Below, in pieces: positions 28,132 through 36,971 of a stretch of 64,000 bases of DNA. The position numbers and the translations under genes were made by a program. The notes under the pieces were generated by a model. That model did no database searches. It was given only the letters and a program-made list of their open reading frames with translations, and was not told where the DNA came from. The stretch's first letter is position 1, and each line of letters opens with the position of its first letter. The DNA comes from Massilia frigida (GTDB lineage: Bacteria > Pseudomonadota > Gammaproteobacteria > Burkholderiales > Burkholderiaceae_D): the NCBI RefSeq assembly GCF_011682175.1, contig NZ_WHJG01000011.1, positions 1 to 64,000 on the forward strand. Reading direction: 5' to 3'.

Positions 28132-28296
28132 GCGTCTCCATCCTTCTCTATTGTCTATGCGGGTCTGATGCCCTTGCAGCGAGTGCTGCCCATCTGGTGC
28201 GGAAAACCTCTTGTTGAATTCTTGTTAAATGTTAGCCATATATGAGAGCCACAGCCCGTGAGACCGTCGGCTAGCGATGCGGCCACTTGCAGCGCA

Positions 28297-29949
28297 TCAC
28301 GCCACCGGCAACTGATGCGCCTTGAACTGATCGCGCAGCTTGTTCTTTTGAATCTTGCCGGTCGCGCCCATCGGCAGCGCATCGACGAACACCACATCAT
28401 CCGGCATCCAGAACTTGGCGATCTTGCCTTCAAAAAACGCCAGCATCTCCTCGCGCGTCACTTCCATGCCTGGACGTTTGACCACCAATAACAGCGGACG
28501 TTCATCCCATTTCGGATGCGCGATGCCGATGCACGCCGCCTGCAACACCGCAGGATGCGACATGGCAATGTTCTCCAGGTCGATGGTACCGATCCACTCC
28601 CCGCCAGACTTGATCACATCCTTGCTGCGGTCGGTAATCTGCATGTAGCCGTCGGCATCGATGGTGGCCACGTCGCCGGTCGGGAACCAGCCATCCTGCA
28701 GCACGTCGCCACCCTCGTTCTTGAAGTAGCTGCTGATGATCCACGGGCCTTTGACCAGCAAATGGCCGTAAGTCCTGCCATCCCACGGCAATTCGGTGCC
28801 TGCATCGTCGACGATTTTCATGTCAACGCCGTAAATCGCATGGCCCTGCTTTTGCAAGATCTTGCGCTGCGCATCTTTCGGCAATGCCAGATGCTTGGCC
28901 TGCAAGCCGCCCGCCGTGCCCAGCGGCGACATTTCAGTCATGCCCCAGGCGTGGATGACCTCGACATTGAACTTGTCGATCAGCGTGTCCATCATGGCGG
29001 GTGGGCAAGCCGAGCCGCCGATCACCGTGCGCCGGAAGGTGCTGAACTGCAGCTGGTTCTGGAGCGCATGGTTGATCAGGCCCAGCCAGACAGTCGGCAC
29101 GCCGGCCGAGAACGTGACTTTTTCCGCCTCGAACAGCTCGTACAGCGACTTGCCGTCCAGCGCCGCACCGGGATACACCATCTTGGCGCCCGACAGCAGC
29201 ACCGAATACGGCAAGCCCCAGGCGTTGACGTGGAACATCGGCACGACCGGCAGCACCGTGTCGGCCGAGGAGACGTTGAGCGCATTCGGCATCGCCGAAC
29301 CATACGCGTGCAGCACGGTCGAACGATGCGAGTACAGGGCGCCCTTGGGGTTGCCCGTGGTGCCAGACGTATAGCACAGCGACGCGGCCGAGTTCTCGTC
29401 GAACAGCGGCCACTGGTAATCGTCCGAGCTGCTGGAGATCAAGTCCTCATAGCACAGCAGCTGCGGGATCTTGGTGTCGGCCGGCATGCGCTCGCGCCCG
29501 GCCATCAGGATGAAGGCCTTGACGGTCGTGCAGTGGGCAGCCAGGGCTTCGATCAGCGGCAGGAAGGTCAGGTCGAAGAAGACATACTGGTCTTCGGCGT
29601 GGTTGGTGATGTAGGCGATCTGTTCCGGGTGCAGACGCGGGTTGATCGTATGCAGCACGGCGCCCGATCCGGAGACCGCGTAATACAGTTCCATGTGGCG
29701 ATAGCCGTTCCAGGCCAGGGTGGCGACCCGGTCGCCGAGCTTGACGCCCAGGCCGGTGAGCGCATTGGCCATCTGGCGCGCGCGCTGGTGGCAGTCGCGG
29801 TAGGTGTAGCGGTGAAGATCGCCCTCGACGCGGCGTGAAACGATTTCGGTGCTGCCGTAGTGCCTTGCCGCGAATTCGATAATGCTGGAGATAAGCAAAG
29901 GCTGGTCCATCATTTGCCCCAGCAGTGGGCTCATCGGGTAAGGCGTCAT
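28297..29949 (-). CDS. Acyl-CoA ligase (AMP-binding family)
   Basis: A 550-aa ATP-dependent ligase that activates a carboxylic acid to its CoA thioester. The AMP-binding loop is YTSGTTGNPKGALYSHRS (near 185), with the A5 motif HAWGMTEMSPLG, the hinge TGDVATIDADGYMQITDR and the C-terminal lysine in PMGATGKIQKNKL. It looks like the medium/long-chain FadD3-like or alkK-type branch. I start at the ATG at 29949 because it has AGGAG six bases upstream; an in-frame ATG five codons earlier lacks one. First gene of the operon that continues into livK. Confidence 0.93.
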   Translation of the reverse strand: MTPYPMSPLLGQMMDQPLLISSIIEFAARHYGSTEIVSRRVEGDLHRYTYRDCHQRARQMANALTGLGVKLGDRVATLAWNGYRHMELYYAVSGSGAVLHTINPRLHPEQIAYITNHAEDQYVFFDLTFLPLIEALAAHCTTVKAFILMAGRERMPADTKIPQLLCYEDLISSSSDDYQWPLFDENSAASLCYTSGTTGNPKGALYSHRSTVLHAYGSAMPNALNVSSADTVLPVVPMFHVNAWGLPYSVLLSGAKMVYPGAALDGKSLYELFEAEKVTFSAGVPTVWLGLINHALQNQLQFSTFRRTVIGGSACPPAMMDTLIDKFNVEVIHAWGMTEMSPLGTAGGLQAKHLALPKDAQRKILQKQGHAIYGVDMKIVDDAGTELPWDGRTYGHLLVKGPWIISSYFKNEGGDVLQDGWFPTGDVATIDADGYMQITDRSKDVIKSGGEWIGTIDLENIAMSHPAVLQAACIGIAHPKWDERPLLLVVKRPGMEVTREEMLAFFEGKIAKFWMPDDVVFVDALPMGATGKIQKNKLRDQFKAHQLPVA

Positions 29950-30003
29950 CAATACTCCTGTCATTACATTGCGGTTGCGCCATGGCAGCCGTTGACTTAG
30001 TTT

Positions 30004-30021
30004 CGTACGACCGTGCTAAAA
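30004..30021. promoter_or_regulatory. Operator-like inverted repeat before the acyl-CoA ligase
   Basis: Read on the minus strand, TTTTAGCACGGTCGTACG has the core GCACG-GT-CGTAC and shares TTTTAG with the thiolase site at 8208-8226. It lies 55 bases upstream of the ligase start, at the head of the ligase-liv operon. Confidence 0.62.
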
Positions 30022-30133
30022 CAGTCAATCTTTTTCGATGGTGCAGCGCATCCAGACCGCTTGGTCCAGATGCCGTGGGCGTTAGCGTGACGTTTTCAGA
30101 GCCCCCATCCACCCGTCGTTCCGCCACCCACCC

Positions 30134-30193
30134 GTAAGCGGTTCCTGAGCGGCGTTGTATCTTTCGATTGGTCAAGCCGGCACAATCCCCTCC
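30134..30193. repeat. Dispersed 60-bp repeat, copy B
   Basis: Matches 8974-9033 with four mismatches and no gaps, same orientation. It lies in the gap between the acyl-CoA ligase promoter and the MYG1 gene end. Its neighbour sequence differs from copy A, so the repeat itself is the conserved unit. Confidence 0.8.
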
Positions 30194-30238
30194 CGGTGTT
30201 TCAACGTCGCGATAGCGCTCCACCTCCGGGCGCAATAA

Positions 30239-31195
30239 CTAGACGGCGCGCTGCTGCTGAAGCGCTTCAAGCGCCAAGGACGCCATGCGCCGTATACCCT
30301 CATACGACTTGGCCGACGCAATGAACCGGCCATTGTGGCAGAAGCCGGCATCCTCAACCCCGGTCAGCGCGGCCAGCTGCGCGTCACGCAAGCCGGCCCA
30401 TGCCTCCGGCAAATCCGCGCGCGCCTTGAAGCTGTCGGGGCTGACCGGAATTGCGTGGATCATGTAGCGCTGCTCGGCAATATTGTGACTGATGACAAAC
30501 AGCAGTTCCGGCATTTCCTTGCGCACCACTTGCCCCCATGGCACTGCGCCATTTTGCAGGAACAGTACCCTGCCCTCCTCCAGCACTTGCGCCTGCCTCA
30601 CCTGCTCCACCGCGAGCAAAACGCCGACGCGGTATTTCACGGCATTGGTCATGACGTCGGTGAGCAGGTCCATGGCGCGGGTAAATTGACTGAGCCTGTA
30701 GGCATCATCGGCGCCGCCGTAGCCCAGCCTTTGTTCGTCGAGCCAGTTCGGATTAAACCCGGACACCACCGCCGACAGGCCATAGCCACCCGGCGCATTC
30801 TTGGCCGCACCCACGTCGGACAGGTCCAGGTACTGCACGACATCGGCGTCGATTGAATATGCCATCTCGGCCGCCTGCTCATCCGACAAGCGATGGCCCG
30901 TATGCGCCGCCGCCAGCGTGCTCACGCAGCGTGCCCCGTATTCCTTCCACACCAGTCCCGCGCTTGCGTAGGGCACGCCCGTCTGGCGCGCGCCGCTGAA
31001 ACCCTTCTGGTGATGGTCGAAACGTCCCGTGGCGGGGTCCCACATAGCGCCGACATCGACGGCAAAGTCAGCCGCCTCGACCCGTGCCGCATCGCGCGTG
31101 CGTACCACCTCCGCCTGCGGAAATACGATCTTCAGCACTGCAACAGCCCATGCGTCGTCGGCGTGAAACTTGCCGCTGTGAGTTACTATGACCAT
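30239..31195 (-). CDS. MYG1 family protein (DHH-like metal-dependent phosphoesterase)
   Basis: A 318-aa protein of the MYG1/UPF0160 family, related to DHH phosphoesterases; eukaryotic MYG1 is a 3'-5' RNA exonuclease. Metal-site motifs are clear: THSGKFHADDAWA at the N-terminus (about 5-17), DVGAMWDPATGRFDHH and the aspartate in SIDADVVQYLD. The ATG at 31195 is chosen since the family start MVIVTHSGKFHADD lies there, although the frame is open upstream. AAGAG lies 12 bases before it, a weak site. It is divergent from selO. Confidence 0.9.
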   Translation of the reverse strand: MVIVTHSGKFHADDAWAVAVLKIVFPQAEVVRTRDAARVEAADFAVDVGAMWDPATGRFDHHQKGFSGARQTGVPYASAGLVWKEYGARCVSTLAAAHTGHRLSDEQAAEMAYSIDADVVQYLDLSDVGAAKNAPGGYGLSAVVSGFNPNWLDEQRLGYGGADDAYRLSQFTRAMDLLTDVMTNAVKYRVGVLLAVEQVRQAQVLEEGRVLFLQNGAVPWGQVVRKEMPELLFVISHNIAEQRYMIHAIPVSPDSFKARADLPEAWAGLRDAQLAALTGVEDAGFCHNGRFIASAKSYEGIRRMASLALEALQQQRAV

Positions 31196-31442
31196 AAAAA
31201 ATCCAATCTCTTGTTGGCGGTGCGTTATTGCTCCCTGGCGGAATGATACCGGGTTCCACTCATCGCATCGCCAACCGCCCTCCACGTCAAACACAAGCGT
31301 TCCGACGCCGCTGACCTGATCATTGACTTTGGCGCCGACCGCGACTCGTTTTCCGGCACGGCCAGCCTGGGCTTCTGGTTTTTCAAAAATCCCGTACGGG
31401 GACGACGACGACAGCACTACGCGCGCGGGCCCGGCCAAAAAC

Positions 31443-32966
31443 ATGGCCGGTACGGTAGAATTCCGCTATTGTTTTTCACCCACTACTGCGACTGGATCAG
31501 CTATTAACGTCGATGACTTGCCACTAGACAATTCCTTTGCCGAATTGCCTCCCGCGTTCTACACCCGGCTCATGCCGACACCGCTGCCAGCGCCCTATCT
31601 CGTGGCCGCCAGCGCGCGCGCGGCCGCCCTCGCCGGACTCGACCCGGCCGTGCTGGCGCAGGATGACTTCGTCGCTACCTTCACCGGCAACCACGTGCCG
31701 CCGCGCGCCAAGCCGCTGGCCGCCGTGTATTCCGGACACCAGTTCGGCGTCTGGGCCGGCCAGCTCGGCGACGGCCGCGCCATCCTGCTCGGCCAGCTCG
31801 CCGGCCCCCAGGGCCCGATGGAGCTGCAACTCAAGGGCGCCGGCAAAACCCCTTACTCGCGCATGGGCGACGGACGCGCCGTGCTGCGCTCGTCGATCCG
31901 CGAATTCCTGTGCTCGGAAGCCATGGCCGCGCTCGGCATCCCGACCACGCGCGCCCTCGTCGTGACCGGCTCCGACCAGGGCATCCTGCGCGAAACGGTG
32001 GAAAGCGCCGCGGTCGTCACGCGCATGGCGCCCAGCTTCGTACGCTTCGGCTCGTTCGAGCACTGGTCCTCGCGCGACAAGCCGGACGAATTGCGCATCC
32101 TGGCCGATTATGTCATCGCCACCTTTTACCCTGAGCTGAGCGGCGCACCGAATCCTTACCAGGCCCTGCTGCAAGAAGTCACGCGCCGCACCGCGCAGAT
32201 GATTGCGCACTGGCAAGCGGTCGGCTTCATGCACGGCGTCATGAACAGCGACAATATGTCGATCCTGGGCCTGACCCTCGACTACGGCCCGTTCGGCTTC
32301 ATGGAAGCCTTCGATCCGGAGCACATCTGCAACCACACCGACCAGCAGGGGCGCTATTCCTACGCCAACCAGCCCGAGGTGGGTCACTGGAACTGCTACG
32401 CCCTGGCCCAGGCCCTGCTGCCGCTGATCGGCAGCGTCGAGGAAGCGCAGGAGGCGCTGGCGCTGTACCAGCCGGTCTTCGCCGCCAGGATCAACGAATT
32501 GCTGCGCGCCAAGCTGGGCCTGGCCACGGCGCAGGAGGACGACCCGCAGTTGTTCGACGCCATGTTTGCGCTGATGAGCGGCAGCCACGCCGACTTCACC
32601 CAGTTTTTCCGCAAGCTGGGCACGCTGCAAGTCGACGCTCCGGCCCAGGACAGCGCGCTGCGCGACATGTTTCATGTGCGCGAAGACTTCGACGCCTGGG
32701 CGGCCCGCTACCGCACCCGCCTGCGGGCCGAAGCGAGCGTCGACGCGCAGCGCAAGCTTGCAATGGACCGTGTCAACCCAAAGTATGTATTGCGCAATTA
32801 CCTGGCCCAGGTCGCCATCGAAAAAGCGCAACACAAGGATTTCTCCGAAGTGGCGCGGCTGCTGGCCGTGCTGGAGCATCCATTCGACGAACAACCCCAC
32901 AACGAGCACTACGCAGCGTTGCCGCCCGACTGGGCGAGCCACCTCGAAGTGAGCTGTTCCTCCTGA
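31443..32966 (+). CDS. selO: Protein adenylyltransferase SelO (YdiU)
   Basis: A 507-aa pseudokinase-fold enzyme that transfers AMP from ATP to Ser/Thr/Tyr of proteins in redox stress. Family marks are [17 protein letters not shown] near the start, [55 protein letters not shown] and [10 protein letters not shown]. The first convincing Met is at 31443; homology begins about 25 residues later, so a non-ATG start nearer to LPLDNSF cannot be excluded. The C-terminus lacks a Cys-x-x-Sec/Cys tail but ends SCSS. The msrB gene follows 11 bases later, a fitting redox pair. Confidence 0.92.
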   Translation: MAGTVEFRYCFSPTTATGSAINVDDLPLDNSFAELPPAFYTRLMPTPLPAPYLVAASARAAALAGLDPAVLAQDDFVATFTGNHVPPRAKPLAAVYSGHQFGVWAGQLGDGRAILLGQLAGPQGPMELQLKGAGKTPYSRMGDGRAVLRSSIREFLCSEAMAALGIPTTRALVVTGSDQGILRETVESAAVVTRMAPSFVRFGSFEHWSSRDKPDELRILADYVIATFYPELSGAPNPYQALLQEVTRRTAQMIAHWQAVGFMHGVMNSDNMSILGLTLDYGPFGFMEAFDPEHICNHTDQQGRYSYANQPEVGHWNCYALAQALLPLIGSVEEAQEALALYQPVFAARINELLRAKLGLATAQEDDPQLFDAMFALMSGSHADFTQFFRKLGTLQVDAPAQDSALRDMFHVREDFDAWAARYRTRLRAEASVDAQRKLAMDRVNPKYVLRNYLAQVAIEKAQHKDFSEVARLLAVLEHPFDEQPHNEHYAALPPDWASHLEVSCSS

Positions 32967-32977
32967 AAGAAGCTGCC

Positions 32978-33373
32978 ATGTCCGATAAAGTCACGAAAAC
33001 CGACGCCGAATGGCGCACCATGCTCGACCCGATGGAATACGAGGTCACGCGCCACGCCGCCACCGAACGCGCCTTCACCGGCAAGTTCTGGGACCACCAC
33101 GAGCACGGCATCTACACCTGCGTGTGCTGCAACACGCAGCTGTTCGCGTCCGACGCCAAATTCGATTCCGGCTGCGGCTGGCCGAGCTACTTCAAGGCGC
33201 TCGACCCGGCCAATGTGATCGAAAAAACCGATCGCGCCCATGGTATGCTGCGCACCGAGATCATTTGCGCGGTCTGCGACGCGCATCTCGGCCACGTGTT
33301 TCCGGACGGCCCGCCGCCAACCGGATTGCGCTATTGCATTAATTCCGCTTCGCTGCGTTTCGACCCAACTTGA
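32978..33373 (+). CDS. msrB: Peptide-methionine (R)-S-oxide reductase MsrB
   Basis: A 131-aa cytoplasmic repair enzyme reducing methionine R-sulfoxide. Zinc ligands are Cys48-x-x-Cys51 and Cys97-x-x-Cys100; the catalytic cysteine is Cys120 in RYCINSASL, with Cys66 in DSGCGWPSY as likely resolving cysteine. Length and motifs are complete. It follows selO by 11 bases and precedes yciB by 15, so it is part of the selO-msrB-yciB-bolA run. Confidence 0.96.
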   Translation: MSDKVTKTDAEWRTMLDPMEYEVTRHAATERAFTGKFWDHHEHGIYTCVCCNTQLFASDAKFDSGCGWPSYFKALDPANVIEKTDRAHGMLRTEIICAVCDAHLGHVFPDGPPPTGLRYCINSASLRFDPT

Positions 33374-33388
33374 ACCACCAATAACAAC

Positions 33389-34024
33389 ATGAAACTTCTG
33401 TTCGACTTTTTCCCCATCCTGCTGTTCTTCGGCGTCTTCAAGCTCGCCGAGGTGTACCAGCAGGCATCGTTCGGCATCGCCACCACCTACCTGGGCGGAC
33501 TCGTTGCCGGCGGGAGCCTCAAGCCGGACCAGGCCCCGATCATGATCGCCACGGTGGTCGCGATCGTCGCCACCACCTTGCAGCTGGTCTACCTCAAGCT
33601 GCGCGGCCGCAAGATCGACGCCATGCTGTGGGTATCGTTTCTCATCATCACCGTGTTCGGCAGCCTGACCATCTACTTCCACGACGACACCTTCATCAAG
33701 TGGAAACCGACCATCATTTACTGGGTGTTCGCGGTCGCCATGTGCGTGGCGCAGTTTGGCTTCGGCAAGAACCTGATGCGCCAGGCGATGGAAACCCAAA
33801 TCAAGCTGCCCGAGCCGGTCTGGAAAAACGTGGGCCTGGCGTGGATGGTGTTTTTCTTCGTGCTCGGCATCGTCAACCTGCTGGCCGCGTTCGTCATTTT
33901 CAAGGACAATACCAGCGCCTGGGTCAGCTTCAAGGCCTTCGGCATCAACGGCATTCTGTTTGCCTTCGTGATCGTGCAAACCCTGATGCTGTCCAAGCAT
34001 ATCGAAGCGGAGGAACAGGCATGA
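33389..34024 (+). CDS. yciB: Inner membrane septation protein A (YciB/IspZ)
   Basis: A 211-aa membrane protein with five or six helices, starting MKLLFDFFPILLFFGVFK, with the family pattern FGSLTIYFHDDTFIKWKPTI and the C-terminal hydrophobic segment. It is linked to cell-envelope synthesis and septation in enterobacteria. The stop overlaps the bolA start by four bases (ATGA), so both are translated together. Confidence 0.94.
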   Translation: MKLLFDFFPILLFFGVFKLAEVYQQASFGIATTYLGGLVAGGSLKPDQAPIMIATVVAIVATTLQLVYLKLRGRKIDAMLWVSFLIITVFGSLTIYFHDDTFIKWKPTIIYWVFAVAMCVAQFGFGKNLMRQAMETQIKLPEPVWKNVGLAWMVFFFVLGIVNLLAAFVIFKDNTSAWVSFKAFGINGILFAFVIVQTLMLSKHIEAEEQA

Positions 34025-34296
34025 GCCAGGCTACCCGTCCCGAGCGCATGCGCGCCCTCCTCAGCGCCGCGCTCGATCCGAGCGTGCTCGAACTGAGCGA
34101 CGAATCGGCCCTGCATGCAGGTCACGCCGGGGCCGCTTCCGGAGGCAGCCACTTCCGCCTCAAGATCGTCTCGGCGCGTTTCGAGGGGCTCAGACTCGTC
34201 ATGCGACATCGACTCGTGTATGATTCCGTGCACGATATGATGCACAATGAAATCCACGCGCTCGCCATCACCGCCCTGGCGCCGTCCGAGCTGTGA
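34021..34296 (+). CDS. BolA family protein
   Basis: A 91-aa BolA-like protein. It has the conserved segment GSHFRLKIVSARFEGL, followed by RHRLVYDSV and the helix HDMMHNEIHALAI, which in this family carries the iron-sulfur ligand histidine. BolA proteins act with monothiol glutaredoxins in iron-sulfur trafficking or as transcription factors. The start overlaps yciB by four bases. Whether it is BolA or IbaG/YrbA type cannot be settled by eye. Confidence 0.93.
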   Translation: MSQATRPERMRALLSAALDPSVLELSDESALHAGHAGAASGGSHFRLKIVSARFEGLRLVMRHRLVYDSVHDMMHNEIHALAITALAPSEL

Positions 34297-34401
34297 GCAG
34301 TGCGGTTTCAGAGCGCTTTAAGAAATTTGTCCGACAATTGAACGTAAAGTAAAAAAACTAATCTAACCTTTGTCCGTAACTTTTTCAAACAGGATTGAAT
34401 A

Positions 34402-35181
34402 ATGACCTTTAAGCCAGCCCGCTTGCTGTTAGCACTGATTGCCGTTGCCGCCATGCCTGCCTTTGCGCAGAATGCCGCTGTTGTTAACGGCAAACCGATT
34501 CCCCTGGCCCGTGTCGATGCAGTCGTCAAGCAAGTTGTTGCCCAAGGCCAGCAGCCTGATTCCCCGGAACTGCGCGAAATGGTCAAGAAAGACTTGATCG
34601 CCCGCGAAGTGATGATGCAGGAAGCCCTGAAAAAGGGTTTCGAGAAAGACGCCACCGTCAAGCAGCAGCTCGACAGCGCGCGCCAGACCATCGTCATCAA
34701 CGCGCTGGTGCGTGACTATGTCGCCAAGAACGCCGTCGGCGATGCCGACATCAAGGCCGAATACGAGCGCTACAAGGTAGCGACCGGCGACAAGGAATAC
34801 CATGTGCGCCACATCCTGGCCGAGAACGAAGCCGACGCCAAGGCCATCATCGCCAAGCTGAAGGGCGGCGCCAAGTTTGAAGACCTGGCCAAGACTTCCA
34901 AGGATACCGGTACCGCCAACAGCGGTGGCGATCTTGAGTGGGCGCTGCCATCGTCGTTCCCGAAACCGTTCAGCGACGCTTTCGTCAGCCTGCAAAAAGG
35001 CCAGGTCGGCGAGAATCCGGTGCAAACGCCGGCCGGTTTCCACGTCGTCAAGCTCGACGACACGCGCCCAGCCAAGGTGCAAACGCTCGACGAACTGAAG
35101 CCACAGATTGTCGATATGCTGCAGCAAAAGAAACTGCAAGCCTATCAGGAAGAAATGATCAAGAAAGCGGCGATCAAGTAA
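34402..35181 (+). CDS. Periplasmic peptidyl-prolyl isomerase (parvulin/SurA type), first copy
   Basis: A 259-aa secreted foldase. The signal peptide (MTFKPARLLLALIAVAAMPA, cleaved after AFA) is followed by a SurA-N-like helical domain (about 25-120) and a parvulin domain starting at YHVRHILAENEADAKA near 133, with GGDLEWALPSSFPKPFSDAF and TPAGFHVVKLDD. It is closely related to the next gene (same start, domain order and most motifs), so the pair is a tandem duplication. It helps outer-membrane or secreted proteins fold. It may have its own promoter in the 105-base gap after bolA. Confidence 0.92.
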   Translation: MTFKPARLLLALIAVAAMPAFAQNAAVVNGKPIPLARVDAVVKQVVAQGQQPDSPELREMVKKDLIAREVMMQEALKKGFEKDATVKQQLDSARQTIVINALVRDYVAKNAVGDADIKAEYERYKVATGDKEYHVRHILAENEADAKAIIAKLKGGAKFEDLAKTSKDTGTANSGGDLEWALPSSFPKPFSDAFVSLQKGQVGENPVQTPAGFHVVKLDDTRPAKVQTLDELKPQIVDMLQQKKLQAYQEEMIKKAAIK

Positions 35182-35190
35182 GATCGCATG

Positions 35191-35212
35191 GCCGGCGCAC
35201 GCGTGCGCCGGC
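35191..35212. promoter_or_regulatory. GC-rich 22-bp palindrome between the two parvulin genes
   Basis: A perfect 22-base palindrome made of 11-base arms (starting GCCGGCGCAC) follows the stop of the first parvulin gene by nine bases. No T-run follows, so it is not a standard terminator; it may slow the polymerase or protect the upstream message. Confidence 0.5.
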
Positions 35213-35282
35213 GCTGGCTGGGCCGATTGGCGGTATCATCCGCTCCAGCTGCATACTTTTGTAATTTATAGGATCTAAAATA

Positions 35283-36086
35283 ATGATGTTGAAGCCTGCC
35301 CGCCTGTTGTTAGCCATCCTTGCGCTGGCCGCCGCGCCTGCGTTCGCGCAGAAAAATAGTGCTCCGAGTGGTGCTCCCATTGCGACCGTCAACGGCAAGG
35401 CCATTCCTGCCGCCAAGGTGGATCAGATCGTCAAGCAAGTCGTTGCACAAGGCAAGCAAACCGATTCCCCGCAACTGCGCGAAGCCATCAAGAAAGACCT
35501 GATCGGCCGTGAAGTCATGATCCAGGAAGCTGACAAGCAAGGCTTCGGCATGCGCCCTGAAGTCAAGTCCGCGCTGGAAAACGCGCGCCAGAGCATCATC
35601 ATCAATGCGATGCTGGCCGACTACGTCAAGAAGAACCCGGTCAAGGATGCCGACATCAAGGCCGAGTACGACAAGTACAAATCGACGGTCGGCGACAAGG
35701 AATACCACGTCAAGCACATCCTGGTGCCAACCGAGGAAGAAGCCAAGGCCCTCATCGCCAAGCTGAAAACCGGTAGCAAGTTCGAAGAGCTGGCCAAGGC
35801 CTCGTCGAAAGACGGCTCGGCAGCCAACGGCGGCGATCTCAACTGGGCAGGCCCGAACGACTACGTGCCTGAGTTCTCGAAGGCCATGGTCGCGCTGCAA
35901 AAAGGCGCGATCACCGACACCCCGGTCAAGTCGCAGTACGGCTACCACGTCATCAAGCTGGAAGATTCGCGTGCGACCAAAGTCCTGCCGCTGGAAGAAA
36001 TCAAGCAGCAAGTCGCCGAATCGCTGCAACAGCGCAAGCTGCAGCAATTCCGTGAAGACCTGATGAAAAAAGCGACGATCAAGTAA
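35283..36086 (+). CDS. Periplasmic peptidyl-prolyl isomerase (parvulin/SurA type), second copy
   Basis: A 267-aa paralogue of the gene before it, with the same signal-peptide layout (ending AAPAFAQ) and an insert of about ten residues before VNGKAIPAAK. The parvulin domain begins YHVKHILVPTEEEAKA. It ends with SQYGYHVIKLED and a Lys-rich tail. It most likely assists folding in the periplasm. A strong terminator follows. Confidence 0.92.
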   Translation: MMLKPARLLLAILALAAAPAFAQKNSAPSGAPIATVNGKAIPAAKVDQIVKQVVAQGKQTDSPQLREAIKKDLIGREVMIQEADKQGFGMRPEVKSALENARQSIIINAMLADYVKKNPVKDADIKAEYDKYKSTVGDKEYHVKHILVPTEEEAKALIAKLKTGSKFEELAKASSKDGSAANGGDLNWAGPNDYVPEFSKAMVALQKGAITDTPVKSQYGYHVIKLEDSRATKVLPLEEIKQQVAESLQQRKLQQFREDLMKKATIK

Positions 36087-36104
36087 GCCTGGTCCGTCCT
36101 CCTG

Positions 36105-36134
36105 AAAAAGCGCATCGTCCGATGCGCTTTTTTT
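36105..36134 (+). terminator. Rho-independent terminator after the parvulin pair
   Basis: AAAAAGCGCATC and GATGCGCTTTTTTT form a long hairpin with a four-base loop and T-run, 18 bases after the stop codon. Confidence 0.92.
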
Positions 36135-36248
36135 ACGCCTGCGGGCAGCGCGGGATGAAGCGCGTGCAATGATTGCCGCCCCACGCGCGCCCTGCCGCGC
36201 TCCATTTTCCGATCTGCGCGATAGGCAAGCACGCCGCCAGAAATTGGT

Positions 36249-36264
36249 ATATGATGATCGTCAT
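36249..36264. promoter_or_regulatory. Operator-like site at the TetR gene start
   Basis: ATATGATGATCGTCAT has the arms ATATGAT and GTCAT with a four-base spacer. The same left arm and a better right arm occur at 36895-36912, before the SDR gene. Confidence 0.5.
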
Positions 36265-36859
36265 GCAAACACCAACACCACCACGCCGCGCTTCCAGCCG
36301 CAAGGAAGCGACCCATGAACGCATCGTCGAGGTTGCCTCCCGGGCAATCCGACGCAGCGGTTATGCCGGCACCGGCGTGGCCGACATCATGAAAGAGGCC
36401 GGCCTGACCCATGGCGGCTTCTATGCCCACTTCGACTCGCGCGATGCGCTGCTGGCCGAAGCGGCGGACCGTGCCGGCGCGGACGCGGTCGCCCTGTCGG
36501 CCCGCATCGCCGCCGCCGCGCCCGCCGGCCAAGGCATCCGGGCGCTGGCCGAGGCCTACCTGTCGCCGCAACACCTCGCGGCCATCGAGCAAGGTTGCCC
36601 GGTCGCCGCCCTATGCTCGGAAATGCCGCGCCAGGCACCGGAAGTGCGCCGCGCCGCCACCCGGCATATCAAGGAGATGATCGATGTCATCGCGCGCCAG
36701 TCGCCCGCCTGGGGTCAGCCTGGCGGGCATGAGCAAGCCCTGATGGCGCTTGCCACCATGATCGGCAGCCTGACCTTGGCGCGCGCGGTCGACGATCCCC
36801 AGCTGGCCGCGAGTTTCCTGCAGATCGGCAAACAAACACTGGCACCCGACGGCGAGTGA
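36263..36859 (+). CDS. TetR family transcriptional regulator
   Basis: A 198-aa repressor with helix-turn-helix TGVADIMKEAGLTHGGFYAH near residues 35-54 and a helical ligand domain rich in Ala. The GLTHGGFYAHF pattern is of the LmrA/YxaF-like group common near SDR and quinone-type oxidoreductase genes. In-frame ATGs at 36251 and 36254 lie inside the operator-like element; I use 36263 but the choice is open, since none has a clear ribosome-binding site. The next genes, a frameshifted SDR and a deleted oxidoreductase, were probably its targets. Confidence 0.9.
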   Translation: MQTPTPPRRASSRKEATHERIVEVASRAIRRSGYAGTGVADIMKEAGLTHGGFYAHFDSRDALLAEAADRAGADAVALSARIAAAAPAGQGIRALAEAYLSPQHLAAIEQGCPVAALCSEMPRQAPEVRRAATRHIKEMIDVIARQSPAWGQPGGHEQALMALATMIGSLTLARAVDDPQLAASFLQIGKQTLAPDGE

Positions 36860-36862
36860 GCA

Positions 36863-36885
36863 GCGCGTGTTCTCGCGCCTTTTTT
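36863..36885 (+). terminator. Hairpin terminator after the TetR gene
   Basis: GCGCG and CGCGC enclose six bases and are followed by a T-run (36880-36885), just after the stop codon. Confidence 0.65.
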
Positions 36886-36894
36886 GCGCCTTGA

Positions 36895-36912
36895 ATATGA
36901 TGGTTATCATAT
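36895..36912. promoter_or_regulatory. TetR-operator-like inverted repeat before the SDR pseudogene
   Basis: ATATGATGGTTATCATAT has perfect seven-base arms and a four-base spacer, 60 bases before the SDR start. The left arm equals that at 36249. Likely the target of the TetR protein. Confidence 0.6.
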
Positions 36913-36971
36913 GTTGACTGAATGCCGTACCCCCCACAACTGAGTAATGCCATGAAGATCGGAATAACAGT

